Part shown: one piece after another, positions 15,086 through 23,842 of the stretch
Position numbering within the stretch: the stretch's first letter is position 1
Layout: the number at the start of each line of letters is the position of its first letter
Origin: Streptomyces sp. NBC_00078
GTDB taxonomy: Bacteria; Actinomycetota; Actinomycetes; Streptomycetales; Streptomycetaceae
Length of the DNA: 64,000 nucleotides
Reading direction: 5' to 3'
NCBI RefSeq assembly: GCF_026343335.1
Contig: NZ_JAPELX010000001.1
Location: 6,882,001-6,946,000, forward strand
Translations under genes and position numbers: made by a program
The notes under the pieces: generated by a model
Databases searched by the model: none
Told to the model about the DNA's origin: nothing
Seen by the model: only the letters and a program-made list of their open reading frames with translations

Positions 15086-16470
15086 CCGAGCTCACCACGA
15101 TGGAGTTCCACCCGCAGCCCCAGGCCGGCGAGGCAAGGCCCTGGGCCTTCCCCGCCCCGGAGCGCGGCGCGCTCGGCAACGGCCTGACCGTCCTGCGCTG
15201 CCACCGCCCCGGCCAGCAGGTCGTCGCCGTCGAGGTGCTCCTGGCCGCGCCCCTGGAGGCCGAACCGGCCGGTTTCGAAGGCGTCGCCACGATCATGGCG
15301 CGGGCCTTCTCCGAGGGCACCGACAAGCACTCCGCCGAGGACTTCGCCGCCGAGCTGGAGCGCTGCGGTGCCACCCTCGACGCGCACGCCGACCACCCGG
15401 GCGTACGCCTGAGCCTCGAAGTGCCGGCCTCCCGCCTCGCCAAGGCGCTCGGTCTGCTCGCCGACGCCCTCAGGGCGCCCGCCTTCGCCGACAGCGAGAT
15501 CGAGCGGCTGGTCCGCAACCGCCTGGACGAGATCCCGCACGAGCTGGCCAACCCCTCCCGCCGTGCCGCCAAGGAGCTCTCCAAGGAGCTGTTCCCGGCG
15601 ACCTCGCGCATGTCGCGCCCGCGCCAGGGCACCGAGGAGTCCGTCGAGAAGATCGACTCGGCGGCCGTGCGCGCCTTCTACGACCGGCACGTCAGGCCTG
15701 CCACGGCCACCGCCGTCGTCGTCGGCGACCTCACCGGCATCGACCTGGACGCGCTGCTCGGCGAGACCCTCGGCGCCTGGACGGGCTCCAGGGGCGAGTC
15801 CCGTCCCGTGCCGCCGATCACCGCCGACGACACCGGACGCGTGATCATCGTGGACCGTCCCGGCTCCGTCCAGACGCAGCTGCTCATCGGCCGCGTCGGC
15901 CGCGACCGGCACGACCGCGTGTGGCCCGCGCAGGTGCTCGGTACGTACTGCCTGGGCGGCACCCTCACCTCCCGTCTGGACCGTGTCCTGCGTGAGGAGA
16001 AGGGCTACACCTATGGTGTGCGCGCCTTCGGCCAGGTCCTCAGGTCCGCCCCGGACGGCTCCGGTGCCGCGATGCTCGCGATCAGCGGCTCTGTCGACAC
16101 CCCCAACACCGGCCCGGCGCTCGACGACCTCTGGAAGGTGCTGCGCACGCTCGCCGAAGGCGGGCTCACCGACGCCGAGCGCGATGTCGCCGTACAGAAC
16201 CTCGTCGGGGTGGCGCCGCTGAAGTACGAGACCGCGGCTGCCGTGGCGAGCACGCTGGCCGACCAGGTCGAGCAGCACCTGCCGGACGACTACCAGGCGA
16301 CGCTGTACCAGCAGCTCGCCGCCACCGGCACCGTGGAGGCCACCGCGGCGGCCGTCAGCGCCTTCCCGGTGGACCGTCTGGTGACCGTCCTCGTCGGTGA
16401 CGCGGCCGCGATCAAGGAGCCCGTCGAGGCCCTGGGGATCGGAGAAGTCACCGTCGTGGCAGCCGAGTAG
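15082..16470 (+). CDS. M16 family peptidase homologue lacking the zinc motif (inactive partner subunit)
   Basis: A 462-aa M16 homologue that lacks HxxEH: the corresponding region reads GFEGVATIMARAFSEGTDKH. This mirrors alpha-subunits of processing peptidases, which bind substrate while the partner cuts. The glycine-rich-loop-like region and the two repeated alpha/beta halves are recognisable (DRVLREEKGYTYGVRAFGQV in the second half). GTG 15082 overlaps the upstream stop. Co-translation with the active subunit supports a heterodimer. A strong terminator follows 23 bp downstream. Confidence 0.9.
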   Translation: MTELTTMEFHPQPQAGEARPWAFPAPERGALGNGLTVLRCHRPGQQVVAVEVLLAAPLEAEPAGFEGVATIMARAFSEGTDKHSAEDFAAELERCGATLDAHADHPGVRLSLEVPASRLAKALGLLADALRAPAFADSEIERLVRNRLDEIPHELANPSRRAAKELSKELFPATSRMSRPRQGTEESVEKIDSAAVRAFYDRHVRPATATAVVVGDLTGIDLDALLGETLGAWTGSRGESRPVPPITADDTGRVIIVDRPGSVQTQLLIGRVGRDRHDRVWPAQVLGTYCLGGTLTSRLDRVLREEKGYTYGVRAFGQVLRSAPDGSGAAMLAISGSVDTPNTGPALDDLWKVLRTLAEGGLTDAERDVAVQNLVGVAPLKYETAAAVASTLADQVEQHLPDDYQATLYQQLAATGTVEATAAAVSAFPVDRLVTVLVGDAAAIKEPVEALGIGEVTVVAAE

Positions 16471-16493
16471 AGGACCGGCGGCGCCGCGCGCGT

Positions 16494-16529
16494 GGGGGCC
16501 CTGGTGACTGATGAGTCACCAGGGCCCCC
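16494..16529 (+). terminator. Rho-independent terminator after the M16 pair
   Basis: A perfect 16-bp stem, GGGGGCCCTGGTGACT (16494-16509) with AGTCACCAGGGCCCCC (16514-16529), and a 4-nt loop. It is followed by TAATGTCC rather than a long U-run, as often in Streptomyces. Confidence 0.8.
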
Positions 16530-16671
16530 TAATGTCCGAATTAGGGGAGAGGTTGCCTGTCTGACCTGTGGCATGTACTACAAAAACCGTGATCCGTTTG
16601 GGAATTGAAAGTCGCCCCGCTTAGCGTCGTCCGGTCTGTCCGTCAGGCACAGCGCCGCATCCGCGGCACCG

Positions 16672-16830
16672 GACAGTCATCGCCGAGTCCCCCTATGGCG
16701 CGAGCCAGGGGAGCCGGGGACCCATCGCAGTCCCTGGGGTGAATCGGACGCCCGCGCGCAGCGAGGGGGTCCGTAGGAGACCTTCCTGCTCCGAACCCGT
16801 CAGCTAACCCGGTAGGCGAGAGGGAAGGAA
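16672..16830 (+). ncRNA. c-di-AMP riboswitch (ydaO/yuaA type)
   Basis: The 5' leader of the M23 peptidase gene carries the conserved blocks of the ydaO-yuaA RNA: AGGGGAGCCGGGGACCCA near 16708-16725, GGGGTGAAT near 16737-16745, then the long conserved block at 16779-16818 containing GACCTTCCTGCTCCGAACCC and CAGCTAACCCGGTAGGC. By family knowledge this RNA binds two c-di-AMP molecules and switches downstream expression off. In actinobacteria it typically precedes secreted cell-wall hydrolases, exactly as here. Boundaries are approximate, and no obvious alternative terminator was worked out. Confidence 0.88.
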
Positions 16831-16845
16831 AGGACCAGCCACCAC

Positions 16846-17610
16846 ATGGCGTTCACGCGCGCCACCGGGAAGCACCGTCGTCCCACGCGGATGCACCGCA
16901 CCACCATCCGCGCCGCAGGGGTCGCGGCTCTCGCCGCCACCGGCGTCGTCGGCGCCCAGGCCGCTCCGGCCCTCGCCGCCGAGAGTTCCGTCGAGCAGAC
17001 CGGCCTCACCCCTGTCATCACCATCGGCGACACGATCGCGGACAAGATCGACGCCCAGGCCGACGCCCAGAAGCAGGCCGCCGAGGAGACCGCCCGCAAG
17101 AAGGCGGCAGAGGAGGCGGCGCGCAAGAAGGCCGCCGCGAAGGCCGAGGCGGAGCGGCAGGCCAAGGAGCGCGCCGCGCGCGAGGCCGAGCGCAAGCGCC
17201 TCAACACCTTCGTCGCGCCGATCTCGAACTCGTACGTCTCGACCGGCTACAAGACCGGTGGCTCCCTGTGGTCCTCCGGCAGCCACACGGGCATCGACTT
17301 CCACGCCGCGAGCGGCACGGCCGTCCACGCGGTCGGCGCCGGCACCGTCGTCGAGACCGGCTGGGGTGGCGCCTACGGCAACCAGATCGTGATCAGGATG
17401 CACGACGGCACGTACACCCAGTACGGCCACCTGTCGTCCATCGGCGTCTCGGTGGGCCAGACGGTCGTCCCGGGGCAGCAGATAGGCGTCTCCGGCGCGA
17501 CCGGCAACACCACCGGACCGCACCTGCACTTCGAGGCCCGTACGACCGCCGAGTACGGCTCGGACATCGATCCCGTCGCCTACCTGCGCTCGCACGGCGT
17601 GAACGTCTGA
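16846..17610 (+). CDS. Secreted M23 family peptidoglycan endopeptidase
   Basis: A 254-aa exported cell-wall hydrolase. The signal peptide has a basic N-region (KHRRPTRMHRTT) and a hydrophobic core ending APALAA, with cleavage expected near residue 45. A long Ala/Lys/Glu/Arg coiled coil follows (roughly residues 65-120), then the LytM/M23 domain. Zinc ligands are visible as HTGIDF (His and Asp) and HLHFE, with the intermediate YGHLSS. AAGGAAAGGA at 16825-16834 is the likely ribosome binding site. Its leader is a c-di-AMP riboswitch, which ties wall remodelling to turgor or potassium signalling. A terminator follows directly. Confidence 0.93.
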   Translation: MAFTRATGKHRRPTRMHRTTIRAAGVAALAATGVVGAQAAPALAAESSVEQTGLTPVITIGDTIADKIDAQADAQKQAAEETARKKAAEEAARKKAAAKAEAERQAKERAAREAERKRLNTFVAPISNSYVSTGYKTGGSLWSSGSHTGIDFHAASGTAVHAVGAGTVVETGWGGAYGNQIVIRMHDGTYTQYGHLSSIGVSVGQTVVPGQQIGVSGATGNTTGPHLHFEARTTAEYGSDIDPVAYLRSHGVNV

Positions 17611-17628
17611 CGACGGATCGCAGGACAA

Positions 17629-17665
17629 CGGCGAAACCCCGGCTCCACGAGCCGGGGTTTCGCCG
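17629..17665 (+). terminator. Rho-independent terminator after the M23 gene
   Basis: Perfect 17-bp arms, CGGCGAAACCCCGGCTC and GAGCCGGGGTTTCGCCG, around a CAC loop, followed by CTTTCC. Confidence 0.85.
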
Positions 17666-17799
17666 CTTTCCGTTGCCCTGCTGTCCAAAAAATATCCATG
17701 GATTCCGGCCTCCCGTCGGAAATTCCGGCTCTGTGCAATAGAGTCACGGAACACGCGTCAATCATCGACGTTTCACGGGGATTAAGTCGGAGGTCGGTC

Positions 17800-18495
17800 A
17801 TGCGTATTCCGGCGCACTCGGTGTGCACGGCGATCCGGGACGACATCGTCGCCGGTGTCCACGAGCGTGGCGGCCGCCTCACCGAGGAAGTTCTGGCCCG
17901 CCGCTACGGCGTCTCGCGCGTTCCCGTCCGCGAGGCCCTGCGCACGCTGGAGGCCGAGGGCTTCGTGGTGACCCGACGGCACGCGGGCGCGTGCGTGGCG
18001 GAACCGACCGAGCAGGAGGCCTCCGACCTGCTGGAGATGCGCATGCTCCTGGAGCCGCTCGGTGCCTCACGGGCCGCCCAGCGGCGTACCGAGGCCCATC
18101 TCAAGGTCCTGCGCGGCCTGGTGAGACTGGGCCAGGAGCGGGCCAGGAGGGGCAACAGCGAGGATCTGCGCTCCCTGGGAAGCTGGTTCCACGAGACGCT
18201 CGCGCAGGCCGCCGGCAGCCCCGCGCTGACCTCGATGCTGACCCAGCTGCGCCACAAGATCGCCTGGATGTACGCCGTGGAGGCGCCCGCCGACCCCGTG
18301 GAGTCCTGGGCGGAGCACGGTGCGATCGTCGACGCCGTGGCCCGCGGCGACAGCGAGCGCGCGCGGGCGGTCACGACCCTGCACACCGAGCGTTCCAGCG
18401 GGGTGCACCGGCTGCGATTCACCCCCGGCGCCGATCGCGCCGACCGTGTGAGGAACTCGCAACATGCCGTAAACATGTCGAGCCTGCGTCATTAA
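17800..18495 (+). CDS. GntR family (FadR-type) transcriptional regulator
   Basis: A 231-aa DNA-binding regulator. The N-terminal winged helix is clear (TEEVLARRYGVSRVPVREAL, then EAEGFVVTRRHAGACVAEPT). An all-helical FCD ligand-binding domain follows (LLEMRMLLEPLGASRAAQRR, then WAEHGAIVDAVARGDSERAR, with the His of AEHGAIV among likely metal/ligand residues). ATG 17800 is fixed by GGAGGT at 17789-17794. It stands alone between a terminator and convergent ptsH. The ligand (often an organic acid) and targets are unknown. Confidence 0.88.
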   Translation: MRIPAHSVCTAIRDDIVAGVHERGGRLTEEVLARRYGVSRVPVREALRTLEAEGFVVTRRHAGACVAEPTEQEASDLLEMRMLLEPLGASRAAQRRTEAHLKVLRGLVRLGQERARRGNSEDLRSLGSWFHETLAQAAGSPALTSMLTQLRHKIAWMYAVEAPADPVESWAEHGAIVDAVARGDSERARAVTTLHTERSSGVHRLRFTPGADRADRVRNSQHAVNMSSLRH

Positions 18496-18592
18496 CACGG
18501 GCGCCGTATACAAAGACAAGAGAATTCGCGGGGGTTTATCCATGCTGCCCGCGATCGGGAATTCCACGGTCTTGGCACAAGAAATGCGAAGA

Positions 18593-18616
18593 GCTCGCCC
18601 GGTAATTCGGACGAGC
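18593..18616. terminator. Terminator hairpin between GntR gene and ptsH
   Basis: GCTCG (18593-18597) pairs with CGAGC (18612-18616), with inner CC/GG pairing and a loop containing TAATT, between the two convergent genes. Moderate strength. Confidence 0.5.
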
Positions 18617-18634
18617 CCTTCTGCGGTGCCGTGA

Positions 18635-18916
18635 TCAGACAGTCTCGGGGAGCTCCTCGAGACCTTCGGAGACCAGCTTGGCCAGACGGTCGAGTGCGGC
18701 GTCCGCACCCTCGGCGTCGGACGCGAGGACGATCTCCTCGCCACCCTGGGCGCCCAGGCCCAGGACGGCCAGCATGGAGGCCGCGTTGACGGGATTGCCG
18801 TCGGCCTTGGCGATCGTCACGGGGATACCTGTGGCCGTGGTGGCCCGGACGAAGATGGAAGCGGGGCGGGCGTGGAGGCCCTCGGCCCAGCCGACGTTGA
18901 CGCGGCGCTCAGCCAT
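18635..18916 (-). CDS. ptsH: HPr phosphocarrier protein of the PTS
   Basis: A 93-aa HPr. The phosphorylatable His is in GLHARPAS (about residue 15), and the regulatory-Ser region is NAASMLAVLGLGAQGGEEI (about residue 46). HPr accepts phosphate from enzyme I and passes it to EIIA domains, linking sugar uptake and regulation in the cytoplasm. It is a single gene separate from ptsI, as known for Streptomyces. ATG 18916 starts the protein about 200 bp from a divergent acetyltransferase gene. Confidence 0.95.
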   Translation of the reverse strand: MAERRVNVGWAEGLHARPASIFVRATTATGIPVTIAKADGNPVNAASMLAVLGLGAQGGEEIVLASDAEGADAALDRLAKLVSEGLEELPETV

Positions 18917-19125
18917 GTGATGCTGCCCTTCAGAGTCTCAGGGTTGTCTAGACCAGTTTCCCACAACGTGAAGCATGTCCGGAGCGGTACTTCGTCCCGT
19001 CCGGGGCGGGTCGTCGGACCGCGGCCTCGGCCCGACTTGCGTCCTTGTTCGGTTCTCCGCGGACTGCCGTGTTCTCCACAGACTGCCTCGCGCCGTTGTC
19101 GGACGCGAGCCGTACTCTGGGGCCC

Positions 19126-21954
19126 ATGCAGACCTCGCCGGACCGGCACGAGTATCCCGCGCACTGGGAGGCCGACGTGGTGCTGCGTGACGGCGGCACC
19201 GCGCGCATCCGCCCCATCACCGTTGATGACGCCGAGCGCCTGGTCAGCTTCTACGAGCAGGTGTCGGACGAGTCGAAGTACTACCGCTTCTTCGCGCCCT
19301 ACCCTCGCCTGTCCGCCAAGGACGTCCACCGCTTCACGCACCACGACTTTGTGGACCGGGTGGGACTCGCGGCCACGGTCGGCGGCGAGTTCATCGCCAC
19401 CGTACGCTACGACCGCATCGGCGCCGATGGCATGCCTGCGTCCGTGCCGGCCGACGAGGCCGAGGTGGCTTTCCTCGTCCAGGACGCCCACCAGGGGCGC
19501 GGCGTCGCGTCCGCCCTCCTCGAGCACATCGCCGCCGTCGCCCGTGAGCGCGCCATCCGCCGCTTCGCCGCCGAGGTGCTGCCCGCCAACGCCAAGATGA
19601 TCAAGGTGTTCACGGACGCGGGCTACACCCAGAAGCGCAGCTTCGAGGACGGCGTCGTACGCCTGGAGTTCGACCTCGAACCCACCGACCGCTCCCTCGC
19701 GGTACAGCGCGCGCGGGAGCAGCGCGCCGAGGCGCGGTCCGTACGGCGGCTGCTCGTGCCGGGCTCGGTCGCCGTCATCGGCACCGGGCGCACGCCGGGA
19801 GGCGTGGGCCGCGGCATCCTCGACAACATCCGCGACGCCGGCTTCACCGGGACGCTCCACGCCGTGAACAAGGCGCTTCCCGAAGACCTCAAGGAGCTCG
19901 ACGGCGTCCCGGCGCACCGCTCGGTGCGGGACATCGACGGGCCCGTCGACCTCGCGGTCGTCGCCGTGCCGGCCGAGCAGGTCCCCGAGGTGGTCACCGA
20001 GTGCGGCGAGCACGGCGTACAAGGGCTGGTCGTCATCTCCGCCGGGTACGCCGAGAGCGGGCCCGAAGGACGCGAGCGCCAGCGCGAACTGGTGCGGCAG
20101 GCGCGCACGTACGGCATGCGCATCATCGGACCGAACGCCTTCGGGGTCATCAACACCTCCTCCGACGTACGGCTGAACGCCTCGCTCGCCCCTGAGATGC
20201 CCCGCCCCGGCCGGATCGGCCTGTTCGCACAGTCCGGCGCCATCGGCATCGCGCTGCTGTCCCGGCTGCAGCGCCGCGGCGGGGGAGTCACGGGCGTCAC
20301 GGGCGTGTCCACCTTCGTGTCCTCCGGCAACCGCGCGGACGTGTCCGGCAACGACGTGATCCAGTACTGGTACGACGACCCGGACACCGACGTCGTCCTC
20401 ATGTACCTGGAGTCCATCGGCAACCCCCGCAAGTTCACCCGCCTCGCCCGGCGGACGGCGGCGGCGAAGCCGCTGGTCGTGGTCCAGGGCGCAGGCAGCG
20501 CCCCCCAAGGGCATGCCGTGCGGGCGACACGGCTGCCGCACACGACCGTGTCCGCCCTGCTCAGGCAGGCCGGTGTGATCCGCGTGGACACCATCACCGA
20601 GCTGGTCGACGCGGGGCTGCTGCTCGCACGGCAGCCGCTGCCGGCGGGGCCGCGGGTGGCGATCCTCGGGAACTCCGAGTCGCTGGGGCTGCTGACGTAC
20701 GACGCGTGTCTCTCCGAGGGGCTCAGGCCCGCCAGGCCGCTGGACCTGACGACGGGAGCCTCGGCGGGCGACTTCCACGCCGCCCTGTCGCGCGCCCTCG
20801 GGGACGACTCGTGCGACGCGGTGGTGGTGACGGCCATTCCGGCGATCGGCGAGGAATCGCCCGGGGACGCCGAACTGGCGGAGGCGCTGCGATCGGCCGC
20901 GGAGGCGGTCCCCGGAAAGCCAGTGCTGGTGGTGCACGTGGAGCTCGGCGGGCTCGCGGAGGCGTTGTCGGCCGCGACGAGCACCGCACCGCAGCCCGAC
21001 ACCTCGGCGGCCGGCACCCGCCGGCTACGCCCCTCACAACAACTGCCCGCACCGGTACGGGCACCGCAGCCCACCGCTCCCGACGCCGGCCCCCGCCTCA
21101 TCCCCGCCTACCCCGCCGCCGAGCGTGCCGTCCGCGCCCTCGCCGAGGCCGTGCACTACGCCCGGTGGCGGCGGGAAGCGGCCGAGCCCGGCAAGGTGCC
21201 CGAGTACGAGGACATCGACGAGAAGGGCGCCGCCCGGCTCATCGGCGGCATGCTCGCGCGCGGGCAGGGCCTCACGCTCGGCACCGCGGAGACGCGCGAC
21301 CTGCTCGGGCGGTACGGCATCGTCGTACGCGAGGCGGTTCCCGCCTTCACCCCGGACGACGCCGCGCGGGCCGCCGCGGGCATCGGCTACCCCGTCGCCC
21401 TCAAGGCCACCGCCCCGCACCTGCGGCACCGCGCCGACCTGGGCGGCGTACGGCTGGATCTCGCGGGCGAGGAGCAACTGCGGCGGGCGTACGCGGAGTT
21501 GACCGAACTGTTCGGGAAGCCGGAGGAGCTGCGACCGGTGGTGCAGGGGATGGCGCCACGGGGCGTGGACACGGTCGTACGGGCCGTCATCGACCCGGCG
21601 GCCGGAGCCGTCCTGTCGTTCGGGCTCGCCGGAGCCGCCTCCCAGCTGCTCGGCGACATGGCGCACCGGCTGATTCCGGTCACCGACCGGGACGCGACCT
21701 CGCTGGTCCGGTCGATCCGGACGGCACCGCTCCTGTTCGGCTGGCGGGGCTCGACCCCCGTCGACACACCTGCGCTGGAGGAGCTGCTGCTGAGGGTGTC
21801 ACGGCTGGTCGACGACCACCCGGAGGTCGTGGCGGTGACCCTGGAGCCGGTTGTCGTCGCACCCCAGGGCCTGAGTGTTCTCGGTGTCTCCGTCCGCCTG
21901 GCCCCGCCGCCCGTCCGCGACGATCTCGGCCCGCGGACGCTCCCCGTCTACTGA
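19126..21954 (+). CDS. GNAT protein acetyltransferase fused to an acyl-CoA synthetase-like (ADP-forming) module
   Basis: A 942-aa multidomain protein. Residues 1-180 form a GNAT domain (ARIRPITVDDAERLVSFYEQ, then VQDAHQGRGVASALLEHI, the acetyl-CoA-binding motif). From about 205 follow a CoA-binding Rossmann domain (SVAVIGTGRTPGGVGRGILD), succinyl-CoA-ligase-like domains (GLFAQSGAIGIALLSRL, near residue 370), and a C-terminal ATP-grasp part after a Pro-rich linker. The order (GNAT first) is the reverse of Salmonella Pat and matches the type described for Streptomyces PatA. Such enzymes acetylate acyl-CoA synthetases to inactivate them. ATG 19126 was chosen at the start of recognisable sequence. 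Confidence 0.87.
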   Translation: MQTSPDRHEYPAHWEADVVLRDGGTARIRPITVDDAERLVSFYEQVSDESKYYRFFAPYPRLSAKDVHRFTHHDFVDRVGLAATVGGEFIATVRYDRIGADGMPASVPADEAEVAFLVQDAHQGRGVASALLEHIAAVARERAIRRFAAEVLPANAKMIKVFTDAGYTQKRSFEDGVVRLEFDLEPTDRSLAVQRAREQRAEARSVRRLLVPGSVAVIGTGRTPGGVGRGILDNIRDAGFTGTLHAVNKALPEDLKELDGVPAHRSVRDIDGPVDLAVVAVPAEQVPEVVTECGEHGVQGLVVISAGYAESGPEGRERQRELVRQARTYGMRIIGPNAFGVINTSSDVRLNASLAPEMPRPGRIGLFAQSGAIGIALLSRLQRRGGGVTGVTGVSTFVSSGNRADVSGNDVIQYWYDDPDTDVVLMYLESIGNPRKFTRLARRTAAAKPLVVVQGAGSAPQGHAVRATRLPHTTVSALLRQAGVIRVDTITELVDAGLLLARQPLPAGPRVAILGNSESLGLLTYDACLSEGLRPARPLDLTTGASAGDFHAALSRALGDDSCDAVVVTAIPAIGEESPGDAELAEALRSAAEAVPGKPVLVVHVELGGLAEALSAATSTAPQPDTSAAGTRRLRPSQQLPAPVRAPQPTAPDAGPRLIPAYPAAERAVRALAEAVHYARWRREAAEPGKVPEYEDIDEKGAARLIGGMLARGQGLTLGTAETRDLLGRYGIVVREAVPAFTPDDAARAAAGIGYPVALKATAPHLRHRADLGGVRLDLAGEEQLRRAYAELTELFGKPEELRPVVQGMAPRGVDTVVRAVIDPAAGAVLSFGLAGAASQLLGDMAHRLIPVTDRDATSLVRSIRTAPLLFGWRGSTPVDTPALEELLLRVSRLVDDHPEVVAVTLEPVVVAPQGLSVLGVSVRLAPPPVRDDLGPRTLPVY

Positions 21955-22019
21955 GACGTGTCACGGAGACGGCCATGACCGGTGCCTCGCAGTCAGTGCA
22001 CCCCCTTAGGATGGACGTC

Positions 22020-22607
22020 ATGGCCAAGACCAGTACGACGACCCAGGGGCTGCGAGCGGCGATCGAGCGCAGCGGCTACTACCCGGCCCTCGTGGCCGAG
22101 GCGGTGGAGGCCGCCGTGAGCGGCGACTCCATCCGGTCGTTCCTGGTCCACCAGGAGACGACGTTCGACCAGAACGAGGTGCGGCGGCACGTGACCGTGC
22201 TCGTCCTCACCGGCAACCGCTTCATCGTCAGCCACACCGACGAGCAGGCGGCGGACAGCACCTCCCCGACGCCGTACGCGACGACGTCGACGGAGTCGGT
22301 GAAGCTCGGCCGGATCTCGTCGGTCGTGGTCAGCCGGGTGGTCGCCAACCCGGAGAAGTACACGGTGGGCACGCTGCCCCGCGAGGTCGTCCTCACCATC
22401 GGCTGGGGCGCCGTCTCCCGCATCGACCTCGAACCCGCCGCCTGCGGCGACCCCAACTGCGAGGCCGACCACGGGTACACCGGCAGCTCCACCGCGGACG
22501 ACCTCAGCCTGCGGGTCAGCGAGGCCGGGGACGGGCCGGAGACGGTCCGCCAGGCGCTCGTCTTCGCCCAGTCGCTCTCCGAGGCGACCGCGGACACCAC
22601 CCGCTGA
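22020..22607 (+). CDS. DUF5998 family protein
   Basis: A 195-aa cytoplasmic protein of unknown function. It starts MAKTSTTTQGLRAAIERSGY and has a beta-rich centre (HVTVLVLTGNRFIVSHTDEQ, then GRISSVVVSRVVANPEKY). A C-terminal segment CGDPNCEADHGYTG contains two Cys and a His that could bind metal. ATG 22020 is taken; ATG 22011 in the same frame is an alternative. The stop overlaps the next start (TGATG), so it is coupled to the phosphodiesterase gene. Confidence 0.75.
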   Translation: MAKTSTTTQGLRAAIERSGYYPALVAEAVEAAVSGDSIRSFLVHQETTFDQNEVRRHVTVLVLTGNRFIVSHTDEQAADSTSPTPYATTSTESVKLGRISSVVVSRVVANPEKYTVGTLPREVVLTIGWGAVSRIDLEPAACGDPNCEADHGYTGSSTADDLSLRVSEAGDGPETVRQALVFAQSLSEATADTTR

Positions 22608-23800
22608 TGTCGCAGTCCGCACCCTGGGACACCGATCCGGAACCCCTCGCCGTCGACTCCGCGCCGCTGCCCCAGTACGGCAGCGGCTCCCTCGCCGACC
22701 TCCTGCCCACGCTCGCGGCCGGCATGGCCGTACCGGGCATGACGGCCGCGATCACCGAGCTGGCCCCCGCCGACCGGAACTGCGTGTTCCTGATCGACGG
22801 GCTCGGCTGGGAGCAGCTGAGGGCGCATCCGGACGAGGCGCCGTTCATGACCTCGCTCCTCGGCAGCTCGCGCGGCGGCACCGGCCGCCCCCTGACCACC
22901 GGCTACCCGGCGACCACCGCCACCTCCCTCGCCTCCGTCGGCACCGGCCTGCCGCCGGGCGCGCACGGCCTGCCCGGCTACACCGTGCGCAACCCGGAGA
23001 CCGGCGAGCTGATGAACCAGCTGCGCTGGCAGCCGTGGACGTCGCCGCGCGCGTGGCAGCCGTACCCCACGGTCTTCCAGCTGGCCGACGCGGCCGGGGT
23101 GCACGCGGCCCAGGTGTCGTCGCCCACCTTCCAGAACACCCCCCTGACCAAGGTCGCGCTCAGTGGCGGAACGTTCCACGGGCGGCTGTCCGGCGAGGAC
23201 CGCATGGACCTGGCGGCCGAGCAACTGGCCGCCGGTGACCGCTCCTTGGTCTACACGTACTACGCGGAACTCGACGGCGCCGGCCACCGTTACGGCGTCG
23301 AGTCGGACACCTGGCGCGGCCAGCTCATGCATGTCGACCGGCTGGTCCAGCGCCTGGCCGAGCAACTGCCGCCGCGCACCACGCTGTACGTCACGGCGGA
23401 CCACGGCATGGTCGACATCCCCTTCGACGAGCAGCACCGCATCGACTTCGACGAGGACTGGGAGCTGCGGGCCGGCGTCGCTCTGCTGGGCGGCGAGGGC
23501 CGGGCGCGGCACGTGTACGCGGTGCCCGGCGCCCAGAGCGACGTGCTGACCTGCTGGCGCGAGGTGCTCGGCGAGCAGTTCTGGGTGGCCTCGCGGGACG
23601 AGGCGATCGCCGCGGGCTGGTTCGGGCCGCACATCGACGAGCGGGTCCACGCACGCCTCGGCGACGTGATCGCGGCCGCGCGCGACGACGTCCTGATCAT
23701 CGCCTCCGAGCGGGAGCCGAAGGAGTCGGCGATGGTCGGCAACCACGGTTCGATGACCCCTGCCGAGCAGTTGGTCCCCCTGCTCGAAGTACGCTCCTGA
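22607..23800 (+). CDS. Alkaline phosphatase superfamily nucleotide pyrophosphatase/phosphodiesterase
   Basis: A 397-aa member of the type I phosphodiesterase/nucleotide pyrophosphatase family. Metal-site signatures are NCVFLIDGLGWEQL (first Asp), GYPATTATSLASVGTG (nucleophilic Thr), DGAGHRYG, YVTADHGMVDIP and GNHGSMTP. There is no signal peptide, so it is expected to be cytoplasmic. It hydrolyses phosphodiester bonds of nucleotides or related compounds by family; the true substrate is unknown. It follows DUF5998 by translational coupling and precedes thymidine kinase by 42 bp, suggesting a nucleotide-linked operon. Confidence 0.88.
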   Translation: MSQSAPWDTDPEPLAVDSAPLPQYGSGSLADLLPTLAAGMAVPGMTAAITELAPADRNCVFLIDGLGWEQLRAHPDEAPFMTSLLGSSRGGTGRPLTTGYPATTATSLASVGTGLPPGAHGLPGYTVRNPETGELMNQLRWQPWTSPRAWQPYPTVFQLADAAGVHAAQVSSPTFQNTPLTKVALSGGTFHGRLSGEDRMDLAAEQLAAGDRSLVYTYYAELDGAGHRYGVESDTWRGQLMHVDRLVQRLAEQLPPRTTLYVTADHGMVDIPFDEQHRIDFDEDWELRAGVALLGGEGRARHVYAVPGAQSDVLTCWREVLGEQFWVASRDEAIAAGWFGPHIDERVHARLGDVIAAARDDVLIIASEREPKESAMVGNHGSMTPAEQLVPLLEVRS

Positions 23801-23842
23801 ACCCGTCGTCCTCCCTCTTTGCCGAAAGGTGCTCAACTCGTC

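Noticed and set aside
18817..20937. A 706-codon minus-strand frame over the acetyltransferase fusion
   Set aside because: It runs antisense to clear GNAT and CoA-binding motifs and ends in an out-of-frame part of ptsH; shadow only.
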